From: Pogona vitticeps | Lineage: Eukaryota > Chordata > Lepidosauria > Squamata > Agamidae | Length of the DNA stretch: 64,000 nucleotides | NCBI RefSeq assembly: GCF_051106095.1 | Contig: NC_135785.1 | Span: 211,543,545-211,607,544 of the forward strand | Reading direction: 5' to 3' | Shown: piece by piece, positions 44,340-55,602 of the stretch | Layout: every line of letters begins with the position of its first letter | Numbering within the stretch: position 1 is the first letter of the stretch | The notes under the pieces: generated by a model | The model's database searches: none | What the model saw: only the letters and a program-made list of their open reading frames with translations | What the model was told of the DNA's origin: nothing | Translations under genes and position numbers: made by a program

Positions 44340-44915
44340 CACATGATAGATGCTCATTGGTATGGGAATGTATATTCTCTCCAAGATGCGAGTCTCACTG
44401 ACCCCAGCCGGCCGAAGTGGGTTTTCCTCTTCTATTGTTTGCTCCCTAAATGAAGACAGCTTAGGTGATATCAAAATAGGTTTTATTAAACTTGAACAAG
44501 GTTTTTCAACACCAACTAAACTTGGAACAGTTCTCTTTACTCTTTGGTTGCAACTGTTTGATAACAGAAGGTAAACCTCCCCTATCTTCCTTTAACAGCT
44601 TGGAACATGTTATCTGAACTGGAGATAGGTTTGTTGTTTCAGTTCCAAGCAAAGGGTGCTGCAAAAGGGATGGCTTAAATACCCATCTTGGTGTCAGACT
44701 CTTCATCTATTACGCTCTGTTCCCTTCTGGTTTTCCCCTATCCAGGTTCTCAATCACCTTGACAGATCTTCCCGCCAAGATTTATCTTTGGGTTCAGACT
44801 GTTCTCAGAACAGCTGTTCTTGGGCTAAACAGCGCCTCTCTCTCTTTCTCCCCAGTAAGAAGGTTTGTGAGGGGGTTGGGGATTAAGATGTCTTCTGCCT
44901 CTTCTTTAACAACCC
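44340..44915 (-). mobile_element. LTR-like fossil segment
   Basis: Read on the minus strand it starts TGTTAAAGAAGAGGC, has a TATA-like GGTATTTAAGCC about 230 bp in and an AATAAAACC signal before the end, the order seen in LTRs. No partner LTR or internal gene was found, so it is a solo or broken remnant. The edges are approximate and the family is open. Confidence 0.35.
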
Positions 44916-44934
44916 TTAGCTGCACAAGTATCCC

Positions 44935-45110
44935 AGTCCAGGGATCCTCATGATGAAGATGATGACGATGATGCCCATCTAGCCAAACACCATTCGGGGT
45001 GGTTTGCAAAACATATAAACAACTGGCTTAAAATACAATTTAACAAAAGAAGAATAGAAATATTAAAATGCAAATAAAGAATTCCATCAAAATATAACAA
45101 TGTGTTTACA
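44935..45110 (-). mobile_element. LINE (L2/CR1-like) 3' end
   Basis: The minus strand ends GTTTTGCAAACCACCCCGAA TGG (split), preceded by A/T-rich 3' UTR text like that at 841-1040. Confidence 0.5.
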
Positions 45111-45552
45111 TAAAACATTCAGAATGCATTCCCACTCTCCTGGAGGCTCTGTCTCCTCAGGACATTCAATTTCACACTTCTTCCCCCAGTTCTAAAGCAT
45201 TTTCTCATGTCTCTTCTCCCTCCTTCTCTCTAAGAAGGTCCCCTTGCTCCTGTTGTTCCTTTCTTCTCTCCCTATTGCCTCTACCACCCCTTTTATCTTC
45301 CCCATCCCACAAGAGTCTTTTCCAGTCTCTCCTCTAGCACCACTTCCTTTTTTGTATCACTTAATGTCCCCTCCTGTTTGACCCCTGAGTCTTCTCCTCC
45401 TCCTCTTTTCTCTGGGAAATCCCATGCCCCCATGGTTTCTCCCATGTCTATTGGGTTGCTGCTGGTCTGAAACTCCACTTTCCCTGAGTGGGGAGAGAAT
45501 GAGACAGGGGTCTCTATGCCTCTTTCCCCTGCTTTAGAGCCCTCTATCTGTA

Positions 45553-45650
45553 TTAGCCACCCAGAGTGGCCTGGTTGCCAGATGGTGCAAAGTATAAATC
45601 TAATAAATTAATACATATAAATAAAATAAATAATTTGCTAATGACTAAAT
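45553..45650 (+). mobile_element. L2 LINE 3' end
   Basis: AGCCACCCAGAGTGGCCTGG, then GGTGCAAAGTATAAATC and an ATAAATAAAATAAATAA tail: the same terminus as the L2 at 57236-57284. A CT-rich stretch (45125-45540) precedes it with no recognised origin. Confidence 0.65.
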
Positions 45651-45673
45651 ATGGCTACAGTCACCATCTATAT

Positions 45674-45795
45674 CAGTACTTCCCAACCTTGAGTAACCCA
45701 GGTGTTCTTGGACTGCAACTCCCAGAAGGTGGTGGTGAAGGCTTCTGGGAATTGCAGTCCAAGCACACTGGGGTTACGAAGATTGGGAACCACTG
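45674..45795. mobile_element. hAT MITE, copy 3, perfect target duplication
   Basis: A 122-bp element. CAGTACTTCCCAACCTT mirrors AGATTGGGAACCACTG. Both flanks are ATCTATAT (45666-45673, 45796-45803). Inner arms share GCTTCTGGGAATTGCAGTCC and its inverse. Same family as 27421 and 31641. Confidence 0.92.
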
Positions 45796-46266
45796 ATCTA
45801 TATCATAAAAAGTGTACATTTAATGGTATGCAATGTTTTAAAATTGTTGAGCTACATCCATTTGTTATATCACTGAATCAGTGGTAGTGAGTAGGTGAGC
45901 AAGAAAGAGAAGTCTGTTTCTTCCTATCTTCTGCTTGACAATAAACCAGACTTTACCCAGATCAGAATTCAATTTTGCACTTCTCTGCATGATGTTTCTG
46001 CCACCTGTTGGGGAGATAAAAGATGTATTTAAATTAAAAATGAGGACATTTTTATGATCTGTTAAGAAGTAGGTAGTATAATTGAACATGAAATGTCATT
46101 TTGTGGCAGAGAAATTTACATGTATTTCTTGGTATATATGGATACTTATTGATATCAGTGGTATGGATATCAGGAAGCACTCTTTCATTGAATGTTTACA
46201 GACTGGTTTCTGCATTTTACTGTGAAATCAATCCCGTGAAGTTGAGTAGGGCTAACTCACACATAG

Positions 46267-46610
46267 GTAAAGGTAAAGGTTCCCCTTGACATTTTAAATC
46301 CAGTTGTTGTCTCACTCTAGGGGGGAATGCTCATCCCATTTTTCAAGCTGTAGAGCCAGCACTTGTCCAAAGACAGTTTCCATTGTCACGTGGCCAGCAT
46401 GACTAGAGAACGCTGTTTTACCTTCCCACCGAGATGGTACCTATTTATCTACTCACATGTTTACATGCTTTTCAACTGCTAGGTTGGCAGGAGCTGGGAC
46501 AAGTGATAGGAGCTCACTCTGCCACGTGGATTCGATCTTACGACTGCTGGTCTTCTGACCCTGCAGCACAGAGGCTTCTGTGGTTTAGCCTGCAGCACCA
46601 TCACGTCCCC
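46267..46610 (-). mobile_element. Sauria-type SINE, full length
   Basis: A 344-bp tRNA-derived SINE on the minus strand. It begins GGGGACGTGATGGTGCTGC, has the A-box region GCTAAACCACAGAAGCCTC, B box GATCGAATCCACGTGGCAG, the body block ATGCTGGCCACGTGACAATG, and ends AAGGGGAACCTTTACCTTTA. The flanks TAACTCACACATAG (46253-46266) and TAACCCACACATAG (46611-46624) are a 14-bp target duplication with one mismatch. This family is typical of lepidosaurs and mobilised by BovB. Confidence 0.95.
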
Positions 46611-46624
46611 TAACCCACACATAG

Positions 46625-48043
46625 ATGTATGTATATTTAAGTATGCATATATTTCTTGTACAAATATGCAACCAAAACCATTTTTCATCATGATTGGTAC
46701 TGAGTATAATGTTATGACCAGGGGTGATCATAGAAACCGTCTTTTAACTGCAATGCTTCCCAATACAGCAGCAGATCTATTCTAGCCCTGGAAAATGTTG
46801 TACTGTCCTCCCACTGAAACCAGTGTGTCGAAGGATCTAAGTTAAAAATCTTTTTTTTTTCAAATGATAAAGCTTTTAGAATTTTGTCAACTTTCTACAC
46901 CCCCAGCTTGGTTCTCAGAAGTGAGCTAATCTGAGTGGATACAGGAAGGCACACACACAAACACACACACACACACAGATATGCAAACATACCTGCCTGT
47001 GTCATCATTCTGTTACCTATGCAAAGCACTTTGAACATTTCAAACATTTCTCCCTGTGTGTCATGTTAAGTACTGATAAGTTTACATAACACAAATGTAA
47101 ATATACTTGCATGTGTTTATTATATAGACTTTGAAAGACAGAATATTTAAACTCATGTTCTAGTGAGTACACTGAGTCTTCATCTTCTGTGTTAATGCCA
47201 AACTGAAATCAATCTAGGAGTAAACACTGTTTACTGACCTTCAGTACTATGGTATCCCAGATTTGTGGAGCAGAGTATTTACATGTTGAATCATGAACAG
47301 CTGTGATGAAATAGTAGACTTAAAACAGAAACACATTGCATAAACCTCAGCTCCAATGGCACAGAGCTGACATTAAATAGTAGTGCTTGTCAAAGGTACA
47401 TGACCAATGTCTAGGCAATGTTTGCAATTCCCATTTCCCAGTCACTGACAAGTCTTGAAAACTGAAGTGCTAACTCTCATATAGTATATACTGGGTGTTT
47501 AATTTGACAGAAAGAGACATAGGAGTATAGAGATGTTTCTTAGAATGATTAGTTAGAGCATGCAACTCTTTGTGAATGCACAGTGAAGTTAATATGCGGT
47601 GGCCTGAACTGTATTTATGATTTCCGGATTTCAAATTCACACTGCTTATGGGGCAAATTATTACAGATAACGTGTCATTAGAAGCTGGAATCTTCTAGTT
47701 TTTGATGTGAGGAAAGCAAACCTTTATGACTGAACAATTGTATATGTAAGCAAAGCCTGTATTTAGGATCAGAAGGCAAATCACAAAACAAAGCAAACTA
47801 CTTTGCAAACTACAGGAGTTGTGAAAAAAAATCCTGCTGTGATAATCAGGTATCTCTCAGCACCTGGAGAATTCTATCCTTCCCTTGATCTAAATGGCAC
47901 ATCAGTTCTCTTCTCTCTAGTCCCCTCCAATGTTGTAGAAGCAAAACCCACATAAGAACAGCTTCACACAAAGCTGATAAGCCCAGGAGCCAGTTGGGAA
48001 TGGATCAAGATGGGTGTCACTGAACTGAAAAGTTTAGGAATCT
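46625..48043. other. Intergenic, no gene recognised
   Basis: Unique AT-rich DNA with a (CA)n microsatellite at about 46951-46979. No exon-like frame. Confidence 0.65.
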
Positions 48044-48115
48044 GGTTGCAGAGGTTGGGAGTTCAGTTCCCCACTGTGCCTCCTTGACTGGGGCTGAACT
48101 ATCATGATGGCACCT
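48044..48115 (+). mobile_element. tRNA-derived SINE (family A) fragment
   Basis: GAGTTCAGTTCCCCACTGTG (B box) then CCTCCTTGACTGGGGCTGAA. It matches 40868-40944; the A box is lost. Confidence 0.6.
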
Positions 48116-48750
48116 CACAGAAAAAAGAAACCATACTCCTCCACCATCACTGTTTACTCCAAGATCTGTCTCCACACCTGAAGATTTGATGAGTTTTTTT
48201 AAGCCAGTTCCTCAAAAAGTGGCAACCCTACCACTGAAATTTGGGAGGACAGCTGAGGTATGGTCTCAGGTGGTTTGGGGTAGCAATGAACAGGCCCCAA
48301 CCAGAAGCAGTTTGCCCATCCTTGTGTACACTCCCTAATATGTATACTGCAACTGCTATGAACATTTCTTGGCTTGAGAAAAATCATTGTTGGAAATGTT
48401 CAACAAAACGATTTCCAATTGCACTTCTAATACTGTATCTGCACAGATACTTTATAGTAAATGTGCTAAGTTTTTGATAAGTAGTATATACAAGTGATTA
48501 AAAAGACCCTAATAGCTTCTCCTTCTGTAGATATTTTAAAGATGTGTTAGAATGTGTGTGATGAGTTTGACATTTGATCTGCTAGATAGGGATTACTGTA
48601 TTTCCTTTAGAATGATAACTACTTGTGTTTTGGAATGGCTCACAAAATATGTAAAACTATTTGCCATTTGATTCAAAATGAGAGGGCTTTAAAAGATTGT
48701 GGAGTCATAGAATATAATCATCAGTCCATTGATTTATAAATACATATAAT

Positions 48751-48914
48751 GGCTGAAATCCTGTTCTTTATTATTCTAAAATAAGTTGCAACTAGAGTAG
48801 GCCTATTTGAATTAGAGGAATTTTTACTGGAGTTGACTCACCAGGTCATCACTGATTCGCTGGGCCTATCCAGTGCAACTTACTACACTAAGCAACAGGA
48901 TTTCAGCCTGTAGC
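48751..48914. mobile_element. MITE of the GGCTGAAATCCTGTT family
   Basis: GGCTGAAATCCTGTTCTTTA at the left and AGCAACAGGATTTCAGCC at the right form inverted ends. The interior shares GAGTAGGCCTATTTGAAT and GGGCCTATCCAGTGCAACTT with the 25517 element. 164 bp, internally deleted. Confidence 0.7.
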
Positions 48915-50353
48915 TGTCACAGTAAGGATTGGCCATGTCTCATTTCAGGGTCTTATGTGGAAGACATACTGGAAAGAGGAGAGGCAGGCCATGGAATTGT
49001 GCGTTCTAGAACTGTGCATTTGAACAGGATCAGCATTCAGAAGGAAGACCATAAAATGCTTACAATGGCGTTTCCATCACTTCATCTTAGAATTCAAGAG
49101 CTGAAGGAGATTACCCAAAAAATGAAGACATCAATGACTGGGATGGTGCGTCCCATTCTTTCAGGGAGCAGCACTCCTCAGCTCCAACCATGGGACACCC
49201 TTTATCAAGTCCAAGTCTCTACTTAATGAAGAATCAGCAACAAAGTATGCAACTGTATCTCTAAAACATGGCAATCCAGCTGCTGCATAAATATTTCCAA
49301 CAAGGAAAAACTCACCATCTTCTGAGACCATGTCCTAACCTTTACTAATAGAACATTTCTTCTAAGGTTTAGCCCAAGTCTGCTTCCCTGCAACTTCTGG
49401 TCCTTCCCTCTGGAGCAGCAAAAAATAAGTCTGCTCCATTTTCTCTATGTCATTGCTATTCTGATAATTGAAGATAGCTGTAACACATTATTAGTTTCTT
49501 TCATTAAGATGACTTTTAAGACTGTGTTTATAATGTATAGAGTGGAATTTTCATATTTTACCAATACTGAGCTCCATAAGGTTCAAAGATTATCTGGAGC
49601 TCAGTAATTCTGCAAACTGTCACACATTAGGGAGGAATTAGAAAGATAAGACATATAGGAGTTGCTTGAAGGTTTTTCCTCTCCTTTTCAATCACACAAG
49701 CCAGCATTTCTTCTCATTCGAATCCTGTTTGTAGGTGTCAGCTTCCTTAGTTGGCCCTATTTATATTTCAATATTTATGCAGGGTTTTTTCCCCTTACAG
49801 TAGCTATTCTCAAGTAAATTTACTAGTGAAAATGTATTTGTTGTTGCATGTGCAACATACGGGTAGTAAAAATATGGAATGAAAAAATACAGAAAGAAGC
49901 TCACCTATCACTTGCCTCCATACACTCTCCTTCCATATAGACCTTGGAAATTATATCCATTGGAGGTGACCAAGTGCAACCGAGGTAACAATGAAGAAAA
50001 GGCATGTTTTTGCTGGTGCAAAGGGGGTGGAGGGGAGAGAGAGAAAGGAGGTTTCTTGAGGGTGGGAAGGCAAAACTTCCTACAATCTAGAATGATATTC
50101 TTAGGGTTGCTAATGCCATATCCTTTACTACACACATTTCCTGTTTGATCTTCTCTGTGAGTAGACAAAGGAGCCATCTTGTCTTTGTTCCTGAGAAGTC
50201 AGAAGGCAATTATGGCTTTTTTTGCATCTCCACCTTAGTTGTCCAGAACTAGGATCCCTATTATCTTTCTTGTTTTGTGTATATCATATCTTATACCAGA
50301 AAATCTCCTTGATGCGATAACAAGTGGATCTCTGGCCAACACAGTAACTGGTC
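48915..50353. other. Intergenic, no gene recognised
   Basis: A 117-codon frame at 48873-49226 overlaps a MITE end and shows no domain. The region has no repeat ends I can define. Confidence 0.55.
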
Positions 50354-50597
50354 ACGTCGTTTAGTCATTTAGTCGTGTCCAACTCTTCATGACCCCATGG
50401 ACCAGAGCATGCCAGGCCCTCCTATCTTCCACTGCCTCCCAGAGTTGTGTCAAATTCATGTTGGTTACTTCGCAGACACTGTCCAGCCATCTCATCCTCG
50501 GTTGTCCCCTTCTCCTCTTGCTGTCACACTTTCCTAACATCAAGGTTTTTTCCAAGGAGTCTTTTCTTCTCATGAGATGGCCAAACTGGTCACATTT
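50354..50597 (-). mobile_element. BovB/RTE LINE 3' end
   Basis: The minus-strand frame reads MRRKDSLEKTLMLGKCDSKR, RRGQPRMRWLDSV and HALVHGVMKSWTRLND, the BovB ORF C-terminus, ending TTGGACACGACTAAATGAC. 5'-truncated. It lies just to the left of the copia-like gag traces. Confidence 0.9.
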
Positions 50598-50619
50598 AAA
50601 TATATTTGAAGAAAAAGTT

Positions 50620-51300
50620 TGAATGATGTGTTTTTGCTGGAAAGTGGTAACAAGATGACACACATGTTAATGGATGGGACAGCCAATGAAATATGTGAAG
50701 CTTTAAAATTAGCCCATGAAAAGAAAAGGTGAGCTCATACCCTCTCACTACAAATATCTCTCTTTAACATATAGATGAAGAATCCAAGACTACTTAGTTC
50801 TTGGAATTTTAATAGACATAGGAGAAGTTTTGAGTGAGTATTGGAAGGTAAAAGTTTTTCTTGGATCATTGCAAAAGCCCTGGGAGAATTTGTTTCCATC
50901 ATGGAGCCACGGACAGAATCATGGATTTTCAGTCAAATGTCTATTTAAAAGCAGAAACTGGGAGCCAAATATGCAAATAAAAGTGCTGCCCTTGTCTCTG
51001 CTGGTGCTACAGGAAAGCCAATCAAATGCAAATTGTGTCCTGAGAAGAAAAGAATATAAAGGAGCTTGGCAACATGGAAGTGCCTAAACTCTAAAAAGTC
51101 AGTGTTTTGTAGGCGGTGGTACTAGAAAAGGAATTGCCCAAAATTGCAAACAATCCAGAAATCGAAACTGAAAAGTAAGCATGCAGGTAGTACACATAAT
51201 CTGCACGGAGGGGATAGAATATGCTTTCTATGTGGATTCAGGATCATCTGCACATGTGTCAAGGAGATCTCTTTTTAAAACCCAGAATAAACTGGTGGTG
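50620..51300 (+). mobile_element. Copia-type LTR element fossil, gag and protease part
   Basis: Fragments read in the plus direction look like a copia gag (LGSLQKPWENL at about 50868-50900; LKLAHEKKR near 50705) and, at about 51215-51280, a protease-like YVDSGSSAHV. It is broken with many breaks. It lies in the same orientation as, and in proper order with, the copia reverse-transcriptase remains at 57430-59083, so it is probably the same old element, split by later insertions. No LTR was found. Assignment of this part is tentative. Confidence 0.5.
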
Positions 51301-51349
51301 AACAGATCATAACTGGGAACTGGGAACTAAAACTGGAAGGAGATGGCAA

Positions 51350-52045
51350 CGGATTTTTTTTTTAATCTGTGAAATCTGGATGGTCCCAAAGCTTTTGTTT
51401 GTTTGCTTGCTTGCTTATTTGTTTGTTTATAACCCATGCTACTATTGCAAGACCTCATGACCTGTATAAAACAGCTTGAAAACCTAATATTCTTTGAAAC
51501 TGTTCAAGTTAAAACAGTTTAAAACAGTTAAACTCATCAAAACATTAAAACTATTTCATTAAAGCTGCACAGGCCAAGATCCTCAGCCCCAAAAGCTCTA
51601 ATAAACAAACATTTTTGAGTTGGTGATGAAGTCATACCTGTGTCAGTAGCAATCAAACTCCCAAGGGGAGGGTGTTCTATGGTTGGGGTGCCACATCCAA
51701 GAAAGCCCTCCCCTGTCTCTCCACAGAATGCACAATTCCCAATGGTGGAAGACAGAGGAAGCCCCGCCCCCGCAGATCTTTGCGATTGGTCTGGTTTATA
51801 TAGGGAGAAGTTCTTTTTCAAATACCCAGGCCCCTTTCTGGCTTTGTGGGTTATTGTAAACAACTTGAACTCAGACTGAAAGCATATTGGCATTGTGTTC
51901 AAATTCTTTAGAACAGATGTCATGTGGTCTCTGAAAGATGTTCAAGTTAGCAATCTACCTGCTGCAAACTGCATTTGCTGCAGCATCTATGGTCATCTTC
52001 AGGGGTAGCCCCATTACAGCCTCTAGACGTTGATCCAGCATCTGC
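51350..52045 (-). mobile_element. L2-like LINE, 3' part
   Basis: Antisense. A GTTTGTTTGCTTGC tail is followed by an A-rich 3' UTR and a decayed C-terminal coding part that aligns by eye with the L2 at 62520-62960 (for example GGGTGTTCTATGGTTGGGG against GGCATTCCAAAGTTGGGGG, and CATCTTCAGG.G.GCCCCA). It inserted just after the copia protease trace. Confidence 0.7.
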
Positions 52046-52149
52046 ACAGCTTCAAACAACCTGATGATAAGGAGAAGTAGAACTGAGGGTAATCAGCCTA
52101 TGGATAACACCCCACCTCTCCTAGCAGCTTTATATAGCTATTAAGCAGC

Positions 52150-53118
52150 GTGTAATACAGTGAGTGAATTTATAGAGGATACGTAGTTGAACTTATTAAT
52201 ACAAAAAGGAGGAATTATGTCGTTTTAATTCCATCAGGATGTCAGTAATGTTCATCTTTCCAACAACCTGTATCTAGACCAGTCTATGCAACAAGTTCAT
52301 TTTCTGCATATCACGATGAAATTGCACAAGGGACATAGCAGCATGATATTTTATTGGAAACGCACTGTGATTGGGTTCTTCAGAAATTTTTGGCAGTTCC
52401 AGACTTTGCACGGGAAAATGACTCGTAGACTCTTTCAAAACATTAACAGGTTTATTATGATCAACTTTTGGGTAATCAACTACAACTTCTGTGGGATCAA
52501 AGTAACTTAGTTCTGGAAATGTCCATTCAACTCAATAACCATATTTTGATTAACATCATCTCTCAGTATTGGGGAGCTGGACAAACCGTTCCACATCTGT
52601 CATTTTCCTTAAAGGCGCACTCCTCACTGCACACACCGTGCAACATCAGGGGTGTCATGCCCAATCCCCCTCGGGTGGCGGCTTATTGAAGGTGGAATCT
52701 GGGCGTACCACCTTCTTCAACCCACCACATCCTCTCAGAAACACCACCACGGCACATTTCAAAGCCTCAGTATTTGTGACCTCTTTGTTCAATATAGGAC
52801 CAGGTAGCAAATATCCCACCTTTAGATTTTGGAAGTCTTTTAATAACTTATGTGGTTGCTTATATTCTCTCTCTCCTCTTTTCTCCCTCATATCCCTCAG
52901 TACATTAAAGACTTGTTTTCCCATCCCTTCTTTTACATCTTCCTCCCATAATGGGGACCTTAACTCCTCCTCCTTTCCCTTTCCTCCTTCTACCAGACAC
53001 GCCTCCATTTTAACCCTTTCTTCTTTTATCACATTTTTAACTTCTATTACATTTAGTTTTACAGATTCAGTTTCCTCTATCAGAGGAGATGGCACACTCT
53101 CCTCTTTCAGTTCTCCTT
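52150..53118 (-). other. Unidentified coding relic on the minus strand
   Basis: An acidic/basic frame runs from about 53118 to 52655 and includes KNVIKEERVKMEACLVEGGK, EGMGKQVFNVLRDMREKRG and LRGCGGLKKVV before its stop. A second open stretch follows at about 52515-52290 (YFDPTEVVVDYPKVDHN). The composition looks like true protein-coding sequence rather than a shadow. I do not recognise the family. It lies between an L2 and a Penelope-like ORF and points against both the copia and Penelope pieces, so a mobile-element ORF is likely, but that is inference. Confidence 0.35.
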
Positions 53119-53224
53119 CACACCCACATACCTACATGTTTCCAGCTTCCATCTGCAGCACACTACCAAGTCCACTGCCTTCAGCCAAGTTCTCTGATAC
53201 AATAAAACCTTAGGACAGAAATCC

Positions 53225-53937
53225 AAAACTCATAGAGTTATAGGCATTTATTAAACTACACTAACCACCCAGCATGGTAAAAAAGTAAATTGACAGAGCC
53301 AGACTGGTGCCCAGAAACAATCTGCTGCAAGATATACCCAACAGAGAGAATAAGAGAGCACAATTAATAGCCACCTATGTCTCCCAGTTGAGACCATGGA
53401 GACATATCCTCAGTAACCTTCAGTCCATTCCAAACAACAATATTTCCATCTCCCAGGCTTTGGGTAGATGGCCCATACTTGCCTATAGACAGCTCCCTCC
53501 ATTGACACATCCACCACATGCTTCAAACAAGTATGGACACAAAACAGCCAACACAACATGGAGACAAAGATAGGAACAAGAACCTATCATACACCTGGAT
53601 GCCAGCTGTGGCCCCTATCTACTTTGGCAGCACTATCAAGGGTCCCAACATCAGAGGCCGATTTACTTGTTCTTCCTCTAATATGATTTATGCCATCTTC
53701 TGTCATCAGTGCCCCTCTGTTTCCTACATCAGGCAAAAAGGACCATGTCTGCACGAAATAATGCATGGACACAAATCTGACTTCAGGAATGGCAACACAG
53801 AGAAACCAGTTTCAGAATTCTTCCTTTTCCCAAGACACTCTTTGGTGGAACTCAAAATGACTGCTGTAGAAAAAAAAATTACAAAAGGAGCCTTGAGAAG
53901 AAGAAAGGTGCTTTTTTTCCACATAAATATGTCCTAG
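53225..53937 (+). mobile_element. Penelope-like element ORF, RT end and GIY-YIG endonuclease
   Basis: Coding relic in two overlapping frames. The first (53307-53573) reads TYVSQLRPWRHILSNLQSI and RWPILAYRQLPPL, the linker between RT and endonuclease in Penelope-like elements. The second (53518-53937) has FTCSSSNMIYAIFCHQCPS, SYIRQKG, LHEIMHGHKSDFRNGN and PVSEFF, i.e. the Cys-rich lead-in and the GIY-YIG, YIG-like, Arg/His and C-terminal motifs of the endonuclease. The RT core is absent (5'-truncated), and the frame shift near 53550 plus changes at YIG indicate it is dead. Confidence 0.8.
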
Positions 53938-54213
53938 CGCATCTTGAAGGGCCTCAATGGATAACAAGGCTTCTTAGCACACTACATATATTAATAAGCT
54001 TTCTAAAATAATTTCTAAGACACTGATTTCTATCCTTTTAACAACTCCTGGTGTTCCTGTGACACCCAGGTCCACCTGGCCTACAGCTATTGCCCTGGCC
54101 ATAACCTGCTAATTGAAGTAATTAACTGCTAGACAGTCCCATTCCTGTTTAATGAATCTTTGCTGCTTTGTCTACAAGCTGTATCCTCATCTGGTCAGGG
54201 GGCTATGTATGAA
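53938..54213 (+). other. Probable Penelope-like 3' untranslated region
   Basis: Between the GIY-YIG stop and the SINE, in the position of the element's 3' UTR. No motif of its own. Confidence 0.4.
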
Positions 54214-54379
54214 TATAATAATAACATGTCAAATTGATTCTGACTTGTGGCAACCCTTTTCAGGCAGACAATATCCATAAGTGCTTTACCATTTCTTTCT
54301 TGTGATGGCTGTCTGGCTCTTCTCCCAGGAGGTACACTTGGGAATCAAACTCTCAACCTCTGGCTCAGCAGCCAGCTAC
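54214..54379 (-). mobile_element. tRNA-derived SINE (family B)
   Basis: On the minus strand it starts with the tRNA-like region GTAGCTGGCTGCTGAGCC, then GAGGTTGAGAGTTTGATTCC (B box), and ends CCACAAGTCAGAATCAATTT with an ATTATT tail, like 59087-59331. It separates the Penelope-like ORF from its probable tail. Confidence 0.7.
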
Positions 54380-54380
54380 T

Positions 54381-54518
54381 GTCTGAGGAAGTGGACTTTG
54401 AGGCATAGAAGTTCACATGGACTTGCTATCCTTTTAACTGCTATGGTAATTTTTTTTAAAAAAATGGAAACAAAAAGTCTCTCTGAGACAGACTAACACA
54501 GCTACTTCTTTGAAATTT
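54381..54518 (+). mobile_element. Penelope-like 3' tail
   Basis: GTCTGAGGAAGTGGACTTTG followed by CATAGAAGTTCACATGGAC and, at the far end, GACAGACTAACACAGCTAC. This is the amniote Penelope-like end (hammerhead-like CTGA.GAAGTGG, then ACAGACTAACACGGCTAC). Its position 3' of the GIY-YIG ORF and in the same orientation supports one element split by a SINE. Confidence 0.6.
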
Positions 54519-54559
54519 AATCCAAAACAAAGGGCATTTATGAACTTAAAGTGCCAGTG

Positions 54560-54790
54560 TAGTAAATGGCTTTACCAGTAGCAAAAGCATAGAATGTTGG
54601 CATCACATATTTGGCCACAGAGATAAGTTTAAACTGAGATAACTACAAAAAGAAAAGCTAGTCAAAGGCATGGACACTGCACGTACAAAGCAGAAGGCAT
54701 TTAAAGCCAAGGGTACCAGTTCTAACTTTGCAAACAGAATGAAAGGAAGACAAGGTATGCCTTAAAATTGATGCATGGTGAGATACTTGT
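54560..54790 (+). mobile_element. Copia-type fossil, possible pre-integrase part
   Basis: Decayed plus-strand text with FGHRDKF-like and LVKGMDTARTKQKAF-like stretches recalls the gag-pre-integrase zinc region of copia polyproteins. Broken with several breaks. It would lie in the right order between the gag/protease part (50.6-51.3 kb) and RT part (57.4-59.1 kb). Weak evidence. Confidence 0.3.
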
Positions 54791-55396
54791 CTTCCAAGGC
54801 CAACAGCAACACAAGGAGGAAATGAGTATTAAGTTACTTTTATTAATACTTTTTCATAGTATACAGTGATGTATCTTTTCAAGGAGAAAAGTGAAAAGTG
54901 TGAAAAGAAGAATACATCATAGCAGTATACAGTATAATGAATTCGGAGAAGGGCACAAGTACTTTGCACAATCACAGGCAGGGGGCAGTTTTCATCTCTG
55001 GGCCCATGCAGCAGTACTTCTGTGAGCAAGGAATAAAATGCCAGGCCACACTGCTTTCCAACCCAGAGCAGAATACCACTGAAGAGAGGTGCTATCCTTT
55101 CCTCATACAAATGATCAGAAAGTGGCAAAGCCATCTGTGAGATACAAGGGAGAAGCAGCATCTACACTGGGAGTGAGTAATCTCAGGAACCCTCAGTTCC
55201 TGCCACAGGTTGTACCAGACCCAGAAATGGCACGTTTTGGTCATTTTTTTTAAAAGTGTAAACAGAAAGTGAATCGGCAGTACTGTTTCTTGTTTCTTCT
55301 CATCTCTGTTTTGTTTTCTTTTGTTTTGGAAGTCAGGGATTTAGGTGAGACCTCCCCCAAGTCTCCAAAAGGGAAATGCTGCTTTGGGACACTTAA

Positions 55397-55399
55397 TTT

Positions 55400-55474
<75 letters not shown>

Positions 55475-55477
55475 TTT
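55397..55477. repeat. (TTTA)n microsatellite
   Basis: About 20 uninterrupted TTTA units. On the minus strand it could be the tail of a LINE end, but no LINE body adjoins. Confidence 0.95.
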
Positions 55478-55528
55478 CCTCCCCAAAAATGAAGAAATCT
55501 TTCTTGTCTTATTTCAGGGCCCGAGTGG

Positions 55529-55602
55529 AAAAGGGGAATGATAAACCACTTCTGAGTATGATGTACCTAGGAAACCATGAAAAAAGTTTCCTTGGTGGAG
55601 CT
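55529..55602 (+). mobile_element. tRNA-derived SINE (family B) fragment
   Basis: AATGATAAACCACTTCTGAG, TACCTAGGAAACCATG and similar blocks match 59235-59300. Confidence 0.55.

Noticed and set aside
52569-53213. A 214-codon Ser/Phe-rich plus-strand frame
   Set aside because: Its Ser/Thr/Phe/Pro-rich composition is typical of the complement of a Glu/Lys-rich frame; the minus-strand reading looks more protein-like.
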